Shown here piece after piece: positions 10,661 to 21,625 of a stretch of 64,000 nt of DNA (positions are counted from its first letter, which is position 1; each line of letters opens with the position of its first letter). The DNA lies in contig NZ_JACBJG010000005.1 in the NCBI RefSeq assembly GCF_015910535.1, forward strand, positions 186,001-250,000, written 5' to 3'. The DNA comes from Saccharomonospora sp. NB11. Its GTDB lineage: Bacteria; Actinomycetota; Actinomycetes; Mycobacteriales; Pseudonocardiaceae. A model generated the notes under the pieces. It was not told the origin of the DNA. It made no database searches and saw nothing but the letters and a program-made list of their open reading frames with translations. Both the position numbers and the translations under genes were made by a program.

Positions 10661-11323
10661 ATGCGAGGTGCTCTGTCGGCCGGCGTGGCCGCTTTCCTGT
10701 TGCTCGTCACCGGTTGCACTGCCGAACCCGCGTCCGAGTCGTCCGAGCAGGCACCACCGGACGTGATCGTTCCTCGGGGCCCCGGGGAACAAGCCGACGT
10801 CCTCCCCGCCGACCGCGCAGCCGAACAAGCCGGTGACGTGCGGGTTTCCGCCGCCGACGTCGAGTACATGCGCATGATGATCCCCCACCACGAGCAGGCG
10901 ATCGTGATGACGGACCTGGTCGCCGACCGAGCCGAGAGCTCACGCCTGAAGACCCTCGCGGGCCGAATCGCCGACGCCCAGGAGGGCGAGATCTCGATGA
11001 TGGAGTCGTGGCTCGACCGGTACGAGGACCGGGTCCCCGACCACGAGCGTGACCATGAAAAAGGGCACAACGAGCACGGCCACGATCACGCCCACATGCC
11101 GGGAATGGCCACGGACGAACAACTCGACGCACTCCGCGCCGCGTCGGGAACGGAGTTCGACCGGCTCTTCTGCGAACTCATGATCACGCACCACGAGGGC
11201 GCGCTGACCATGGCCGAGGACTACCTGCCGCGCGGGATCGAGCCCCAGGCACTCGCGATGGCCCAGGAGGTCGTGACCACCCAGACCGCGGAGATCGAGC
11301 ACCTGCGCGACATCATGCCGTGA
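10661..11323 (+). CDS. DUF305 lipoprotein, probable metal binding
   Basis: About 220 residues. A lipoprotein signal (MRGALSAGVAAFLLLVTGC, lipobox Cys19) would anchor it outside the cytoplasmic membrane. Two DUF305 half-repeats carry MMIPHHEQAIVM and LMITHHEGALTM; between them is a very His-rich linker (HERDHEKGHNEHGHDHAHMPGM). Cyanobacterial CopM, a DUF305 protein, binds copper, so copper storage or detoxification is plausible, but here it is inference. The ATG at 10661 gives the cleanest signal; GTG 10637 adds eight residues and sits directly on AGAGG. Confidence 0.82.
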   Translation: MRGALSAGVAAFLLLVTGCTAEPASESSEQAPPDVIVPRGPGEQADVLPADRAAEQAGDVRVSAADVEYMRMMIPHHEQAIVMTDLVADRAESSRLKTLAGRIADAQEGEISMMESWLDRYEDRVPDHERDHEKGHNEHGHDHAHMPGMATDEQLDALRAASGTEFDRLFCELMITHHEGALTMAEDYLPRGIEPQALAMAQEVVTTQTAEIEHLRDIMP

Positions 11324-11330
11324 ACCGCGC

Positions 11331-11966
11331 TCACAGCAGCAACGGCAGCAGCGCGTGTCGACGCCGCAGCACGGCGCCGTAGCGGGCGTCGAGCCGGAAC
11401 CACGCGTCCGTCGCCGACACCCGCACCACGTCCTCGTCGAGGGACGAGTCGACGAACCCCATTCCGGACAGCGCGAACAGGCACCGCATGGGGACCTTGA
11501 CCTCGTCCTCGTCGCCGGACACCGTCAACACGGTCTGATCCATCAACGACGCGGGTGGGGTCCCGTGCGGGCCGACGTTCTCCCGCGCGAGTTCCACTCC
11601 CCGCTCGGCCAGGTCGCTGACGACACCGACCGGCAGCGAGTCGACGGAACGCCACCGCGTCCCCGACGGCAGCTCCGACCGCCACAACAGGTCGCGCGGC
11701 GGACCGGGGTCCATCACCTCGCCCCGGGCGACCGTCAACGCCGCCAGGAGTTCGTTGCCGGACACGGTGACGTCGGACGGAGTCACCTCGCCCACGACGG
11801 CCCGCGTGGCGAGCACCTCGAACGGGGTGGTCGCCCACGCCTCCACGACGCGCTCGTCCCGCTGCCGCAGCCGCACGGCGCACGCGGCGTCGAGCCGCAC
11901 CGCCCTGGCCACGAACGCTCCCAGACTCTCCCGGTCGGCGACGTCGGGGATACGCAGTGTCGTCAC
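11331..11966 (-). CDS. Conserved hypothetical, Rv2474c-type
   Basis: 211 residues, soluble, no recognised motif; predicted mixed alpha/beta with an acidic C-terminal half (VSGDEDEVKVPMRCLFALSG). It occupies the position of Rv2474c in M. tuberculosis, between glbO-side genes and the thioesterase, and is therefore likely its orthologue. Its ATG overlaps the stop of the thioesterase gene by 4 bp (ATGA), so gdh, thioesterase and this gene form one unit. No function can be assigned. Confidence 0.75.
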   Translation of the reverse strand: MTTLRIPDVADRESLGAFVARAVRLDAACAVRLRQRDERVVEAWATTPFEVLATRAVVGEVTPSDVTVSGNELLAALTVARGEVMDPGPPRDLLWRSELPSGTRWRSVDSLPVGVVSDLAERGVELARENVGPHGTPPASLMDQTVLTVSGDEDEVKVPMRCLFALSGMGFVDSSLDEDVVRVSATDAWFRLDARYGAVLRRRHALLPLLL

Positions 11967-12424
11967 GCCCGTCCTCCACTCGGTACGTGTGTGGCCAGAA
12001 AGTCGCGCTCGCTCTCGGTGAGCCGACGCGGTCTCCCTCGTTCGAGGTCGTAGGGAGCAAGCACGGTGGTGGCCGTGGCGGCCACCGGGTCCTCCTCGGA
12101 CGGCCCCGTCCGCACCCGGTAGTCGAGGGTGAAGGAAGCGTACTTCAGGTCGGCGAGTGCGATCTCCACGCGGATCTCCCCGCCGTCGACCACGATCGGC
12201 GCCCGGTAGTCGACGTGCAGCCGCACCACGACGATGCCCTTGGCGAACTGGGCGATGCCGCCCGTGCTGCTCTCGGAGGCCCCGGTGTCGCCGAACAACA
12301 GCGGCACCCGAGCCTCCTCCAGCAACGTCACCAACCGCGCGTGGTTGACGTGCCCGAACGCGTCCATGTCCGACCAGCGCGGCCGAACCCGCACGACGTA
12401 CCGGGTCGCCTCTCGTGTCGTCAC
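11963..12424 (-). CDS. Hotdog-fold acyl-CoA thioesterase, Rv2475c-type
   Basis: 153 residues of 4-hydroxybenzoyl-CoA thioesterase-like hotdog fold. The active-site segment WSDMDAFGHVNHARLVTLLE carries the conserved Asp and the HVNH motif; IVVVRLHVDYRAPI is the following strand pair. Probably hydrolyses an acyl-CoA in the cytosol; the substrate is unknown. The GTG start lies 11 nt after the gdh stop with GAGGA upstream, and the 3' end overlaps the next gene. An upstream open frame to 12565 lies inside gdh and is not needed. Confidence 0.85.
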   Translation of the reverse strand: MTTREATRYVVRVRPRWSDMDAFGHVNHARLVTLLEEARVPLLFGDTGASESSTGGIAQFAKGIVVVRLHVDYRAPIVVDGGEIRVEIALADLKYASFTLDYRVRTGPSEEDPVAATATTVLAPYDLERGRPRRLTESERDFLATHVPSGGRA

Positions 12425-12435
12425 GTCGTCCGTCC

Positions 12436-15400
12436 TCAGCGCACCGTGCCGCGGATCTGGCGCACCGCCACCGACAGGGTCGCCAGGTCGAGCCTGCCGG
12501 ACGCCTCGATCTGGTCGAGCGTGACCCGCGCGCGGGCCAGCGCCGACGAGTTCACCTGCTCCCACTTCGCGATCTTCTCGTCCGCGCTGTCGCCCGGGTC
12601 GCTGTGGCGCAGGGCGTCCAGCGTGAGCGCGCGCAACGACGAATACAGATCATCGCGCAGGGCGAGGCGGGCCAGGGCGTGCCACCGGTTGCCGCGTTCC
12701 AACGCGTTGACCGAGGTGAGCATGCGGTCCATGCCCAGGTGGTCGGACAACGCGTAGTACAGCTCCGCTGTCTCGATCGGACTGCGTTCGGCGGTGAGTC
12801 CGACCTCGCGTTCGGCCAGCTCCGCCACGTCGACGATGTCGAGCAGCGAGTAACTGGTGAGCAGCAACGCCACACGCCTGGCGAGCTCGGCGGGGACGCC
12901 CTGCGACACCAGCGACTCGGTCTCCCGCTGGAACGCCTCGGCCTCCTGCCCGCGCAGCAGCTCGCCCAACGCCGGGGCGAGCGCCGCGATCGGCTCGGCG
13001 AACCGGCTGATCTCCGCGCCGACCGCGAGCGGCTGCGGCCGGTTGGTGAGGAACCACCGCGCCGCGCGGTCGAGCAGCCGACGACTCTCCAGCACCATCG
13101 TGTCGGCGACCTCGGTGGGCACCACGTTGTCGAGCGCGTCGATGCCCGCCCACAGCGAGTGCAGGTCGTACACGCCGGTGACCACGGCGAAGGCCCGCAC
13201 AGCGTCCGTGCCCGTGGCGTTCAGTTCCTCGGCCAGGCGGAACGCGTACGACACGCCCGCACCGTCGACGACCTCGTTGACCAGCATCGTCGTGGTGATC
13301 TGCCGACTCAGCGGGTGCTTGGCGATCTCGGCGGCGAAGTCGCGGCGCAGCGGGGTCGGGAAGTACTCCGGCAACCTGCGGGCGAAGACGTCCGCGTCCG
13401 GGAGGTCGCTGTCGAGGATCTCGTCTTTCAGATCCAGCTTGACGTGGGCGAGCAGCGTGGCCAGCTCGGGCGAGCTGAGCCCCTCGCCCGACTTCTCCCT
13501 GGCGGCGAACTCGGCCTCGCTCGGCAGAGCCTCCAGTTCCCGATCCAGCGCGCCCTTCTCCTCCAGGGCCGCCACCAATCGGCGGTGCACCGAGGTCATC
13601 GGCCCGGCGTGGGCCCGGCTGACGCCCAGCACGGCGTTCTGCCGGTAGTTGTCGGCGAGCACGAGCGCACCGACCTCGTCGGTCATGTCCTCCAGCAGCC
13701 TGTTGCGCTCGTCGGCCTTCAGCTCCCCCTTCGCCACGAGCTGGTCGAGCAGCACCTTGATGTTGACCTCGTGGTCGGAGCAGTCGACGCCCGCGGAGTT
13801 GTCGAGCGCGTCGGTGTTGATCTTGCCGCCGTTGCGGGCGAACTCGATCCGACCCCGCTGGGTGAAGCCGAGGTTGCCGCCCTCGCCCACGACCTTGACG
13901 CGGAGCTGACCACCGTTGACGCGCACGGCGTCGTTGGCCTTGTCGCCCGCGTCGGCGTGGGTCTCGGTCTCCGCCTTGACGTAGGTGCCGATACCGCCGT
14001 TCCAGAGCAGGTCCACCGGCGCGAGCAGGATCGACCGGATCAGCTCGGCCGGAGCCATCGACGTCACGTCGTCGGGGAGTCCGAGCGCTTCCCGCACCTG
14101 CGGGCTGATCGGAATGGTCTTCGCCGACCTCGGGTAGATGCCGCCGCCCTCGCTGAGCAGCGACCGGTCGTAGTCGTCCCACGACGACCGCGGCAGCTCG
14201 AACAGCCGCTTGCGTTCCCGGTACGACGTCGCGGCGTCCGGGTTGGGGTCGAGGAACACGTGCAGGTGATTGAACGCGGCGACCAGCCGGATGTGCTCCG
14301 ACAGGAGCATCCCGTTGCCGAAGACGTCACCACCCATGTCGCCGATGCCGACGACCGTGAAGTCCTCGCTCTGGGTGTCCTTGCCCAGCTCACGGAAGTG
14401 GCGCTTGACGCTCTCCCACGCACCGCGGGCGGTGATGCCCATCGCCTTGTGGTCGTAGCCGCGGGAACCGCCCGAGGCGAAGGCGTCGCCGAGCCAGAAC
14501 CCGTAGCTCGCGGCCACCTCGTTGGCGATGTCGGAGAACGTCGCCGTGCCCTTGTCGGCGGCCACGACGAGGTAGTTGTCGTCACCGTCGTGCCGCACGA
14601 CGTTCTTCGCGGGCACCGTCACACCGTCGACGAGGTTGTCGGTCAGCTCCAGCAGACCGGAGATGAACATGCGGTAGCACGCCACGCCCTCGCGCTGGTG
14701 GTTCTCCCGGTCGATGCCGGGGTCACCGGTCGCCTTCGGCGGCTTCTTCACGACGAAGCCACCCTTGGCGCCCACCGGCACGATGACGGAGTTCTTGACC
14801 GCCTGCGCCTTGACCAGGCCGAGGATCTCCGTGCGGTAGTCCTCGTGGCGGTCGGACCACCGCAGCCCGCCACGCGCCACCGAACCGAACCGCAGGTGCA
14901 CACCCTCGACCCGGGGCGAGTACACGAAGATCTCGTACGCCGGGCGAGGCTCGGGCAGGTCGGGGATGCGCTGCGGGTCGAGCTTGAACGCCAGGTAGGG
15001 ACGAGGCTCACCGGACTCGTCGGTGACCCAGTAGTTGGTCCGCAACGTCGCCGTGATCACCGACAGCAGCCGTCGCAGGATGCGGTCGGTGTCGAGGCTG
15101 GTGACCTCGTCGATCATCGCGTTGATCTCGTTGACCTGGGCGTCGACGTCCTCGATGCGGTGGCTGTCGTCGCGGTCGGGGGCGAAGCGCAGCTCGAACA
15201 ACCGCACCAGGGCCTTGGCGACGTCGGTGTGCGCGAGCACGGCCGACTCGATGTAGCCCTGCGAGTACTGCGAACCCGCCTGCCGCAGGTACCGCGAGTA
15301 CGCCCGCAGCACCGCGGCCTGCCGCCACGTCAGGCCCGCCTTCAACACCAGTGCGCTGAAGCCGTCGGTCTCCGCGAGCCCGTGCCACGCCGCGGCGAAC

Positions 15401-17418
15401 GCCTCCTGGAACCGCACGCGCAGGTCGTCCTCGGCCCCGTCGCCGAGCCGGGCCAGCACGCCGGGCTCGATCCGCATGCCGAAGTCGTAGATCCAGCAGC
15501 GGTGACCGTCCTGGGTCTGCACCTCGTACGGCCGCTGGTCCACCACCTCGACGCCCATCCGCTGCAGCATCGGCAGCAGCGTGGACAGCGTGACGCCCTC
15601 CCGCAGGTAAAGCTTGAACCGCCGCTCCCCCGGCGCCGCGTCCACCGGCAGGTAGTACGCCATGTCGATGGCGTCGTCGGCGTCCAGCGCTTCGAGCTTG
15701 CGCAGGTCGGCCAGCGCCGTCTCGGCGTCGAAGTCCTCCTTGTACGCCTCGGGGAACGCGGAGGCGTAGCGCTGCGCCTGTTCGGTGGCCGACTCCTCGC
15801 CCGCCAACGTGACGGCCTTGCCGTCGCCCGCGCGCAACCGCCGCTCGGCGAGGATCGCCTCGACCAGCGAGTCGTCCCACGTGCGCACGGCCTCGTTCAG
15901 CCGCTCCTGGATGCGGAGCGTGTCGGGCTCGCCGACCGACTCCGGGTCGGTGTAGACGGTGAAGTGGATCTGCGCGAGCAGCGTCTCGCCGAGCCGCGTG
16001 CTGTACTCCAACGACGTCCCGTCGAGCTCGTCCAGCAGCACCTGCTGCATGGCCAGCCGCGACCACGTGGTGTACCGGTCACGGGGCAGGAACACCAGGC
16101 ACGAGTAAAAGCGTCCGTACGGGTCCTTGCGGAGGAACAGCCGCAGCCTCCGGCGGTCGGCAAGCGTGATCGCCCCCGTGGCCGTGGCGTAGAGCGAGTC
16201 CGCGTCGGCCGAGAGCAGGTCGGCCAATGGCCAGTTCTGCAGCACGTCCAGCATCCGCTGCCCGGAGTGCGACTCCATGGGGAAGCCCGCGCGATGGATG
16301 ACCTCACGCACGCGCCGGTTCACGACGGGGATGTCGAGGACGTCCTCGTGCAGCGCCGACGAGGTGAACATGCCGAGGAAACGGTGTTCCCCGGTCACCT
16401 TCCCCTGCTCGTCGAATGTCTTGACGCCCACGTAGTACGGATAAATCGGACGGTGCACAGTGGACGGAGAACTCGCGTGCGTGAGCACCAGCAAGGTCGG
16501 CGAGAGCACGCGCGCCGCCGTGTCGGGCCCCTGGGTGAGGCTTCGCGAGGCGAAGCTGTCCTGCCGAAGCACACCGAGGCCCGACGCGAGCACCGCCCGC
16601 AGCGCGGGCTCGTCACCGCTCTGCGAGTCGGGCACCACCTCGTAGTGCCGGTAGCCCAGGAACGTGAAGTGGTTGGCCGCCAACCACCGCAGCAACGCCG
16701 CCCCCTCGGCGACCTCCTCGGACGGCAGCGGCGGCGGGTTCTCCTCCAGCGCCCGCGCGATGTCGAGCGCGGCCTGGGTCATCTTGTCGGTGTCCTCGAC
16801 GACCTCGCGGACGTCGCTGAGCACCGAGACCAGCTTGTTGTCGAGGTCCCTCGCGCGCTCCGGATCACCGATCGGATCGATCTCCAGGTACATCCACGAC
16901 TCGGCGGACGCCCCGGGCGGCGGGTCGGCGACGTCGGCCTTCGGGTGCACCTCCTGCAGCGCTCCCGTGACGTCCCTGGTCACGACCACGATGGGGTGGA
17001 CGATGCGCTGCACCTGCACCCCGCTACGCGACAACTGCGCGGCCACGGAGTCCACCAGATAGGGCATGTCGTCGGTGACGACCTGCACCACCGTGGCCTC
17101 CCGCGCCCAGCCGTCGTGGGCGGCGTTCGGGTTGAACAACCGCACCGCCGGCCTTCCGGGCACGCGCTGCGCAGCGAGTTCGACATGTGACCTGACCGCA
17201 CCGACCAGATCGGTCGGATCGTCACCCAGAATCTCCTCGGCGGGCACGAGCCGGTAGTACAACCGTACGAGTTCGGCGATGTCCGGTGCCTGCGCCGCAG
17301 CGGCCTCGACGAGTTCGTCGCGGATCTGCTCCGGGCTGCGAGGACGGCCGGGCGGCTCGGTGTTCACGCCCTCCGTGCCGGGGTGGATGGATGTTCCGGT
17401 CGAGTGTATGTCAGACAA
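12436..17418 (-). CDS. gdh: NAD-specific glutamate dehydrogenase, 180-kDa class
   Basis: 1660 residues, the size of the large L-180 NAD-GDH class (Rv2476c). It deaminates glutamate to 2-oxoglutarate and ammonium with NAD, linking nitrogen and carbon metabolism. The N-terminal half carries ACT-like regulatory segments (PYLVDSVAAQLSRSGVQVQ). The catalytic region begins near residue 840: GGLRWSDRHEDYRTEILGL, then VKNSVIVPVGAKGGFV, and DMGGDVFGNGML in the nucleotide-binding part. The start is TTG 17418 with GGAGAG 5 nt upstream. It leads an operon with the thioesterase and the Rv2474c-like gene. A long antisense open frame covers most of it but is a codon-bias artefact. Confidence 0.95.
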   Translation of the reverse strand: MSDIHSTGTSIHPGTEGVNTEPPGRPRSPEQIRDELVEAAAAQAPDIAELVRLYYRLVPAEEILGDDPTDLVGAVRSHVELAAQRVPGRPAVRLFNPNAAHDGWAREATVVQVVTDDMPYLVDSVAAQLSRSGVQVQRIVHPIVVVTRDVTGALQEVHPKADVADPPPGASAESWMYLEIDPIGDPERARDLDNKLVSVLSDVREVVEDTDKMTQAALDIARALEENPPPLPSEEVAEGAALLRWLAANHFTFLGYRHYEVVPDSQSGDEPALRAVLASGLGVLRQDSFASRSLTQGPDTAARVLSPTLLVLTHASSPSTVHRPIYPYYVGVKTFDEQGKVTGEHRFLGMFTSSALHEDVLDIPVVNRRVREVIHRAGFPMESHSGQRMLDVLQNWPLADLLSADADSLYATATGAITLADRRRLRLFLRKDPYGRFYSCLVFLPRDRYTTWSRLAMQQVLLDELDGTSLEYSTRLGETLLAQIHFTVYTDPESVGEPDTLRIQERLNEAVRTWDDSLVEAILAERRLRAGDGKAVTLAGEESATEQAQRYASAFPEAYKEDFDAETALADLRKLEALDADDAIDMAYYLPVDAAPGERRFKLYLREGVTLSTLLPMLQRMGVEVVDQRPYEVQTQDGHRCWIYDFGMRIEPGVLARLGDGAEDDLRVRFQEAFAAAWHGLAETDGFSALVLKAGLTWRQAAVLRAYSRYLRQAGSQYSQGYIESAVLAHTDVAKALVRLFELRFAPDRDDSHRIEDVDAQVNEINAMIDEVTSLDTDRILRRLLSVITATLRTNYWVTDESGEPRPYLAFKLDPQRIPDLPEPRPAYEIFVYSPRVEGVHLRFGSVARGGLRWSDRHEDYRTEILGLVKAQAVKNSVIVPVGAKGGFVVKKPPKATGDPGIDRENHQREGVACYRMFISGLLELTDNLVDGVTVPAKNVVRHDGDDNYLVVAADKGTATFSDIANEVAASYGFWLGDAFASGGSRGYDHKAMGITARGAWESVKRHFRELGKDTQSEDFTVVGIGDMGGDVFGNGMLLSEHIRLVAAFNHLHVFLDPNPDAATSYRERKRLFELPRSSWDDYDRSLLSEGGGIYPRSAKTIPISPQVREALGLPDDVTSMAPAELIRSILLAPVDLLWNGGIGTYVKAETETHADAGDKANDAVRVNGGQLRVKVVGEGGNLGFTQRGRIEFARNGGKINTDALDNSAGVDCSDHEVNIKVLLDQLVAKGELKADERNRLLEDMTDEVGALVLADNYRQNAVLGVSRAHAGPMTSVHRRLVAALEEKGALDRELEALPSEAEFAAREKSGEGLSSPELATLLAHVKLDLKDEILDSDLPDADVFARRLPEYFPTPLRRDFAAEIAKHPLSRQITTTMLVNEVVDGAGVSYAFRLAEELNATGTDAVRAFAVVTGVYDLHSLWAGIDALDNVVPTEVADTMVLESRRLLDRAARWFLTNRPQPLAVGAEISRFAEPIAALAPALGELLRGQEAEAFQRETESLVSQGVPAELARRVALLLTSYSLLDIVDVAELAEREVGLTAERSPIETAELYYALSDHLGMDRMLTSVNALERGNRWHALARLALRDDLYSSLRALTLDALRHSDPGDSADEKIAKWEQVNSSALARARVTLDQIEASGRLDLATLSVAVRQIRGTVR

Positions 17419-17516
17419 CCCAACTCTCCACTGTCCTGGCTAGACCCCAACGTCACGCCTCTCGACGCTACTGTCCCACGACACCGAAGAGCGATCGCCA
17501 TGCCCCCTGTGGTCAC

Positions 17517-19763
17517 TCAGCCGTCGCCGCGATGCCTGCCGTTGACCCGCGGCTCATCGTCCTCCATCTTGAGCTGCTTGACCAACGCCGCGGCACTCGC
17601 CGTGCCCGCCTGGTGCTCGGCCAACGCCCGCGCGAGCAGTTCGGCGAGCCCCGCGTCCGGCGGCGGGTCGTCGGTCGGCACCCCGTAGAGAGGCGGCGTG
17701 CCGGTGAAGGACTCCTCAGCCGACGTGTCCTGCGCCGAGTCCTTCGACCCGCTCGTCGACTCCGTGGTCACGGTCGTTGCGTTCACGTCGTCACCGGCAT
17801 CGGACGTGCTCGTCTCGTCCGGCGTGCTCGGCACCGCCGAGAACTCCGTCGTCTCCGGTTCGTCGCGCACGGGCGCCAGCGAGGGCGGCAACTTCAGGCG
17901 AGGCAGCCAGCCCGCTCCGTCGGAGGGAGAGTCCGACACGCGCTCGGGCTCGTCGGTCGTGGGCTCCGGGGAGGACTGCGGCACCGACGTCGCGGTGGTC
18001 TCCGTGGTGGCCCCGTCGGTGGTGGAGTCGCCCGCCGACCGGTCGGCGGGTCTGGCGTCGTCGGCGGCACGCCGCCGTCCGCCGCCCTTCGGCGAGATCC
18101 CGAGCCGGTCGAGCACCGACCGAGCGGCGACGGAGCCGTGCTCGGCGTCGTGCCGGGTCTTGCGACCGCTCGACGGCGTCTCCTCGTCGTCCGGCTTGCG
18201 CCGTCGTCGCCGTGGCTCGGGCGACGGCGTGCTGTCGGTGATGATCGGGGTGATGGCCGTGACCTCGGTGGCCGAGACGTCGTCCTCCGAACTCGCCCTC
18301 GGCGCCGGGGTCGTCGGCACGCCGTCGTGCGTCTGGGTCGCGGACCGTTCGGCGGCCTCCGCCGCACTCGCCCGACCGTTGAGGGCGGAGGTCCGTCCGC
18401 GTCGGCCGGTCTCGGGCGTCTCCTCGGCCTGGTCGACCGCCGCGGGCGCCAGTCGCAGCATCGGCAGGACCACTCTCGGCCGCGAGGAACCGGGCCGCTC
18501 GTCCGCCCTGCGCCTGCCTCCGGAACGTCGCTCGCCCGACGTCGCCGAGTCCGTCCCCGGGGACGACGTGCGCTGGGCAGGAGGAGGCGGCGCGTCGGAC
18601 GCAGCCGCCGACGCGGCCTGCGCCGCCGCGGCCACCATCTCGGCGAGGTCCACGGGTGCCTGTTCCCCCGCGCCGAACGCGCCGGTCAACAACGCCCGGG
18701 CCTGACTGCTCACCCGCGTGTGCGCGTGCTCGGCGGACCGCGCGCGGTAGAGACACTGAATGGCCTCGCTCGCCTCGCCGATGCGCTCCTCGACGTGCGC
18801 CAGCTCCAGCCAGAGTCGAGCAGTGAGCGCGTACAGCCCGTGCCTGCTCGCGGTGTGCACGGCCTCCCGCAACGTGCGGGCCGCCGTCTCGGCCGAGCCG
18901 TTGATCAGGTGCACCCGGGTCGCCACGGCCAGGCGCAACCAGGCCGTCGGCGCGACCGCGGCAGCACGTTCGGGTGCGTTCAACAGCGGTTCGGCGACTT
19001 CCAAAGCCAGGTCGGCGTCGCCACGGTCCAGCAGGACACAAACCAGTTCGAGCACCAACCGGACCCTGGCGAGACCGCCGTCCACCCCCGGGTCGCTCAG
19101 CTCCTCCAGGAAACCGAGGCCCGTCCGGGCCGCGTCCGCAGCACTCACCAGGTCGCCGTGTCGCCGCCGGTGGGCCGACACCCCGACCCGCAACGACGCC
19201 CTCGCGAGCAACCGCTCGTCCTCCGACAACGACTGGTCGCGGGAAATGAGCCGGTCGCCCTCCATCAGGACGCGGTCCAACTCGGCCTTGCGGCCGAACG
19301 TGCCGAGGCACCCCACGAGATGACACAACGCGGCCGCACGTTGGATCGACGACAACCCATTCACGGTGAGCACCGGCCGGAGCGCCGCCAAGCCGGTCAA
19401 CGGAGCGCCCACGGACCGCGCGCACACCGCGAGATCGGTCCGCAACTGCGCGGCGATCACCGGATGTCCGGCGTCCTCGGCCGCCCGCAACGCCGTCACG
19501 GCGCGGCCGACCGTCGACGCCCGATGGCCCAGACGGACCTTCGCGTGCACGGCGAGACTCTCCGCCTTGACCCACAATTCGTTGTTCCCGGAGGCCTCCG
19601 CCAACGCGGCGGCCCGCTCACCGAGAATGAGCGCCAGCTCGGGCGACCGGGTCTGCAGTGCCGAAGCCTGCTCCACGAGTCGTTCGACCGAGCCCCCGCC
19701 GTGGGTCGTCGACGTTCTCCGGCCTCTCGCCGCGCTGTCGCCTGTCTGCTCAGTGGTCGCCAC
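17517..19763 (-). CDS. Large TPR-like protein with disordered tail, unknown function
   Basis: About 748 residues. The N-terminal half is alanine/leucine-rich helical repeat, TPR-like (for example ELALILGERAAALAEASG, EAVHTASRHGLYALTARLWLEL, EASEAIQCLYRARSAEHAH). The second half is low-complexity Ser/Thr/Pro/Arg/Asp, predicted disordered, with short basic patches (RRRRRK, KGGGRRRA) and a short helical C-terminus (LAELLARALAEHQAG). I place the start at GTG 19763, with TTGAGGA about 8 nt upstream; a GTG at 19859 would add a Pro/Arg-rich stretch without a good ribosome site. It lies between ettA and gdh, same strand. Scaffold or regulatory function is only a guess. Confidence 0.7.
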   Translation of the reverse strand: MATTEQTGDSAARGRRTSTTHGGGSVERLVEQASALQTRSPELALILGERAAALAEASGNNELWVKAESLAVHAKVRLGHRASTVGRAVTALRAAEDAGHPVIAAQLRTDLAVCARSVGAPLTGLAALRPVLTVNGLSSIQRAAALCHLVGCLGTFGRKAELDRVLMEGDRLISRDQSLSEDERLLARASLRVGVSAHRRRHGDLVSAADAARTGLGFLEELSDPGVDGGLARVRLVLELVCVLLDRGDADLALEVAEPLLNAPERAAAVAPTAWLRLAVATRVHLINGSAETAARTLREAVHTASRHGLYALTARLWLELAHVEERIGEASEAIQCLYRARSAEHAHTRVSSQARALLTGAFGAGEQAPVDLAEMVAAAAQAASAAASDAPPPPAQRTSSPGTDSATSGERRSGGRRRADERPGSSRPRVVLPMLRLAPAAVDQAEETPETGRRGRTSALNGRASAAEAAERSATQTHDGVPTTPAPRASSEDDVSATEVTAITPIITDSTPSPEPRRRRRKPDDEETPSSGRKTRHDAEHGSVAARSVLDRLGISPKGGGRRRAADDARPADRSAGDSTTDGATTETTATSVPQSSPEPTTDEPERVSDSPSDGAGWLPRLKLPPSLAPVRDEPETTEFSAVPSTPDETSTSDAGDDVNATTVTTESTSGSKDSAQDTSAEESFTGTPPLYGVPTDDPPPDAGLAELLARALAEHQAGTASAAALVKQLKMEDDEPRVNGRHRGDG

Positions 19764-19868
19764 TGGGTCTGTCCTCAACTGTCGGCTCCGGGGCTCGGAC
19801 TCGGTCGAAGCGCGACGCGGAGGGGCGGGGCGCGGCCGCCCCGCCTCCCCTTCCGTCACGCCGCGACG

Positions 19869-21545
<1,677 letters not shown>

Positions 21546-21625
21546 ACCCCCGATCGTAGAGCGACGCCGCCGACACCCTCACCCCGGTCACCGCTGGGTC
21601 ACCCACCGTGCCACGGGCGTGCCCG

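Noticed and set aside
12415-17190. Open frame of 1591 codons on the strand opposite to gdh
   Set aside because: It is a GC-bias shadow of the glutamate dehydrogenase gene: no start context, low-complexity Arg/Val/Gln composition, and no family features. The gdh frame has all conserved motifs.
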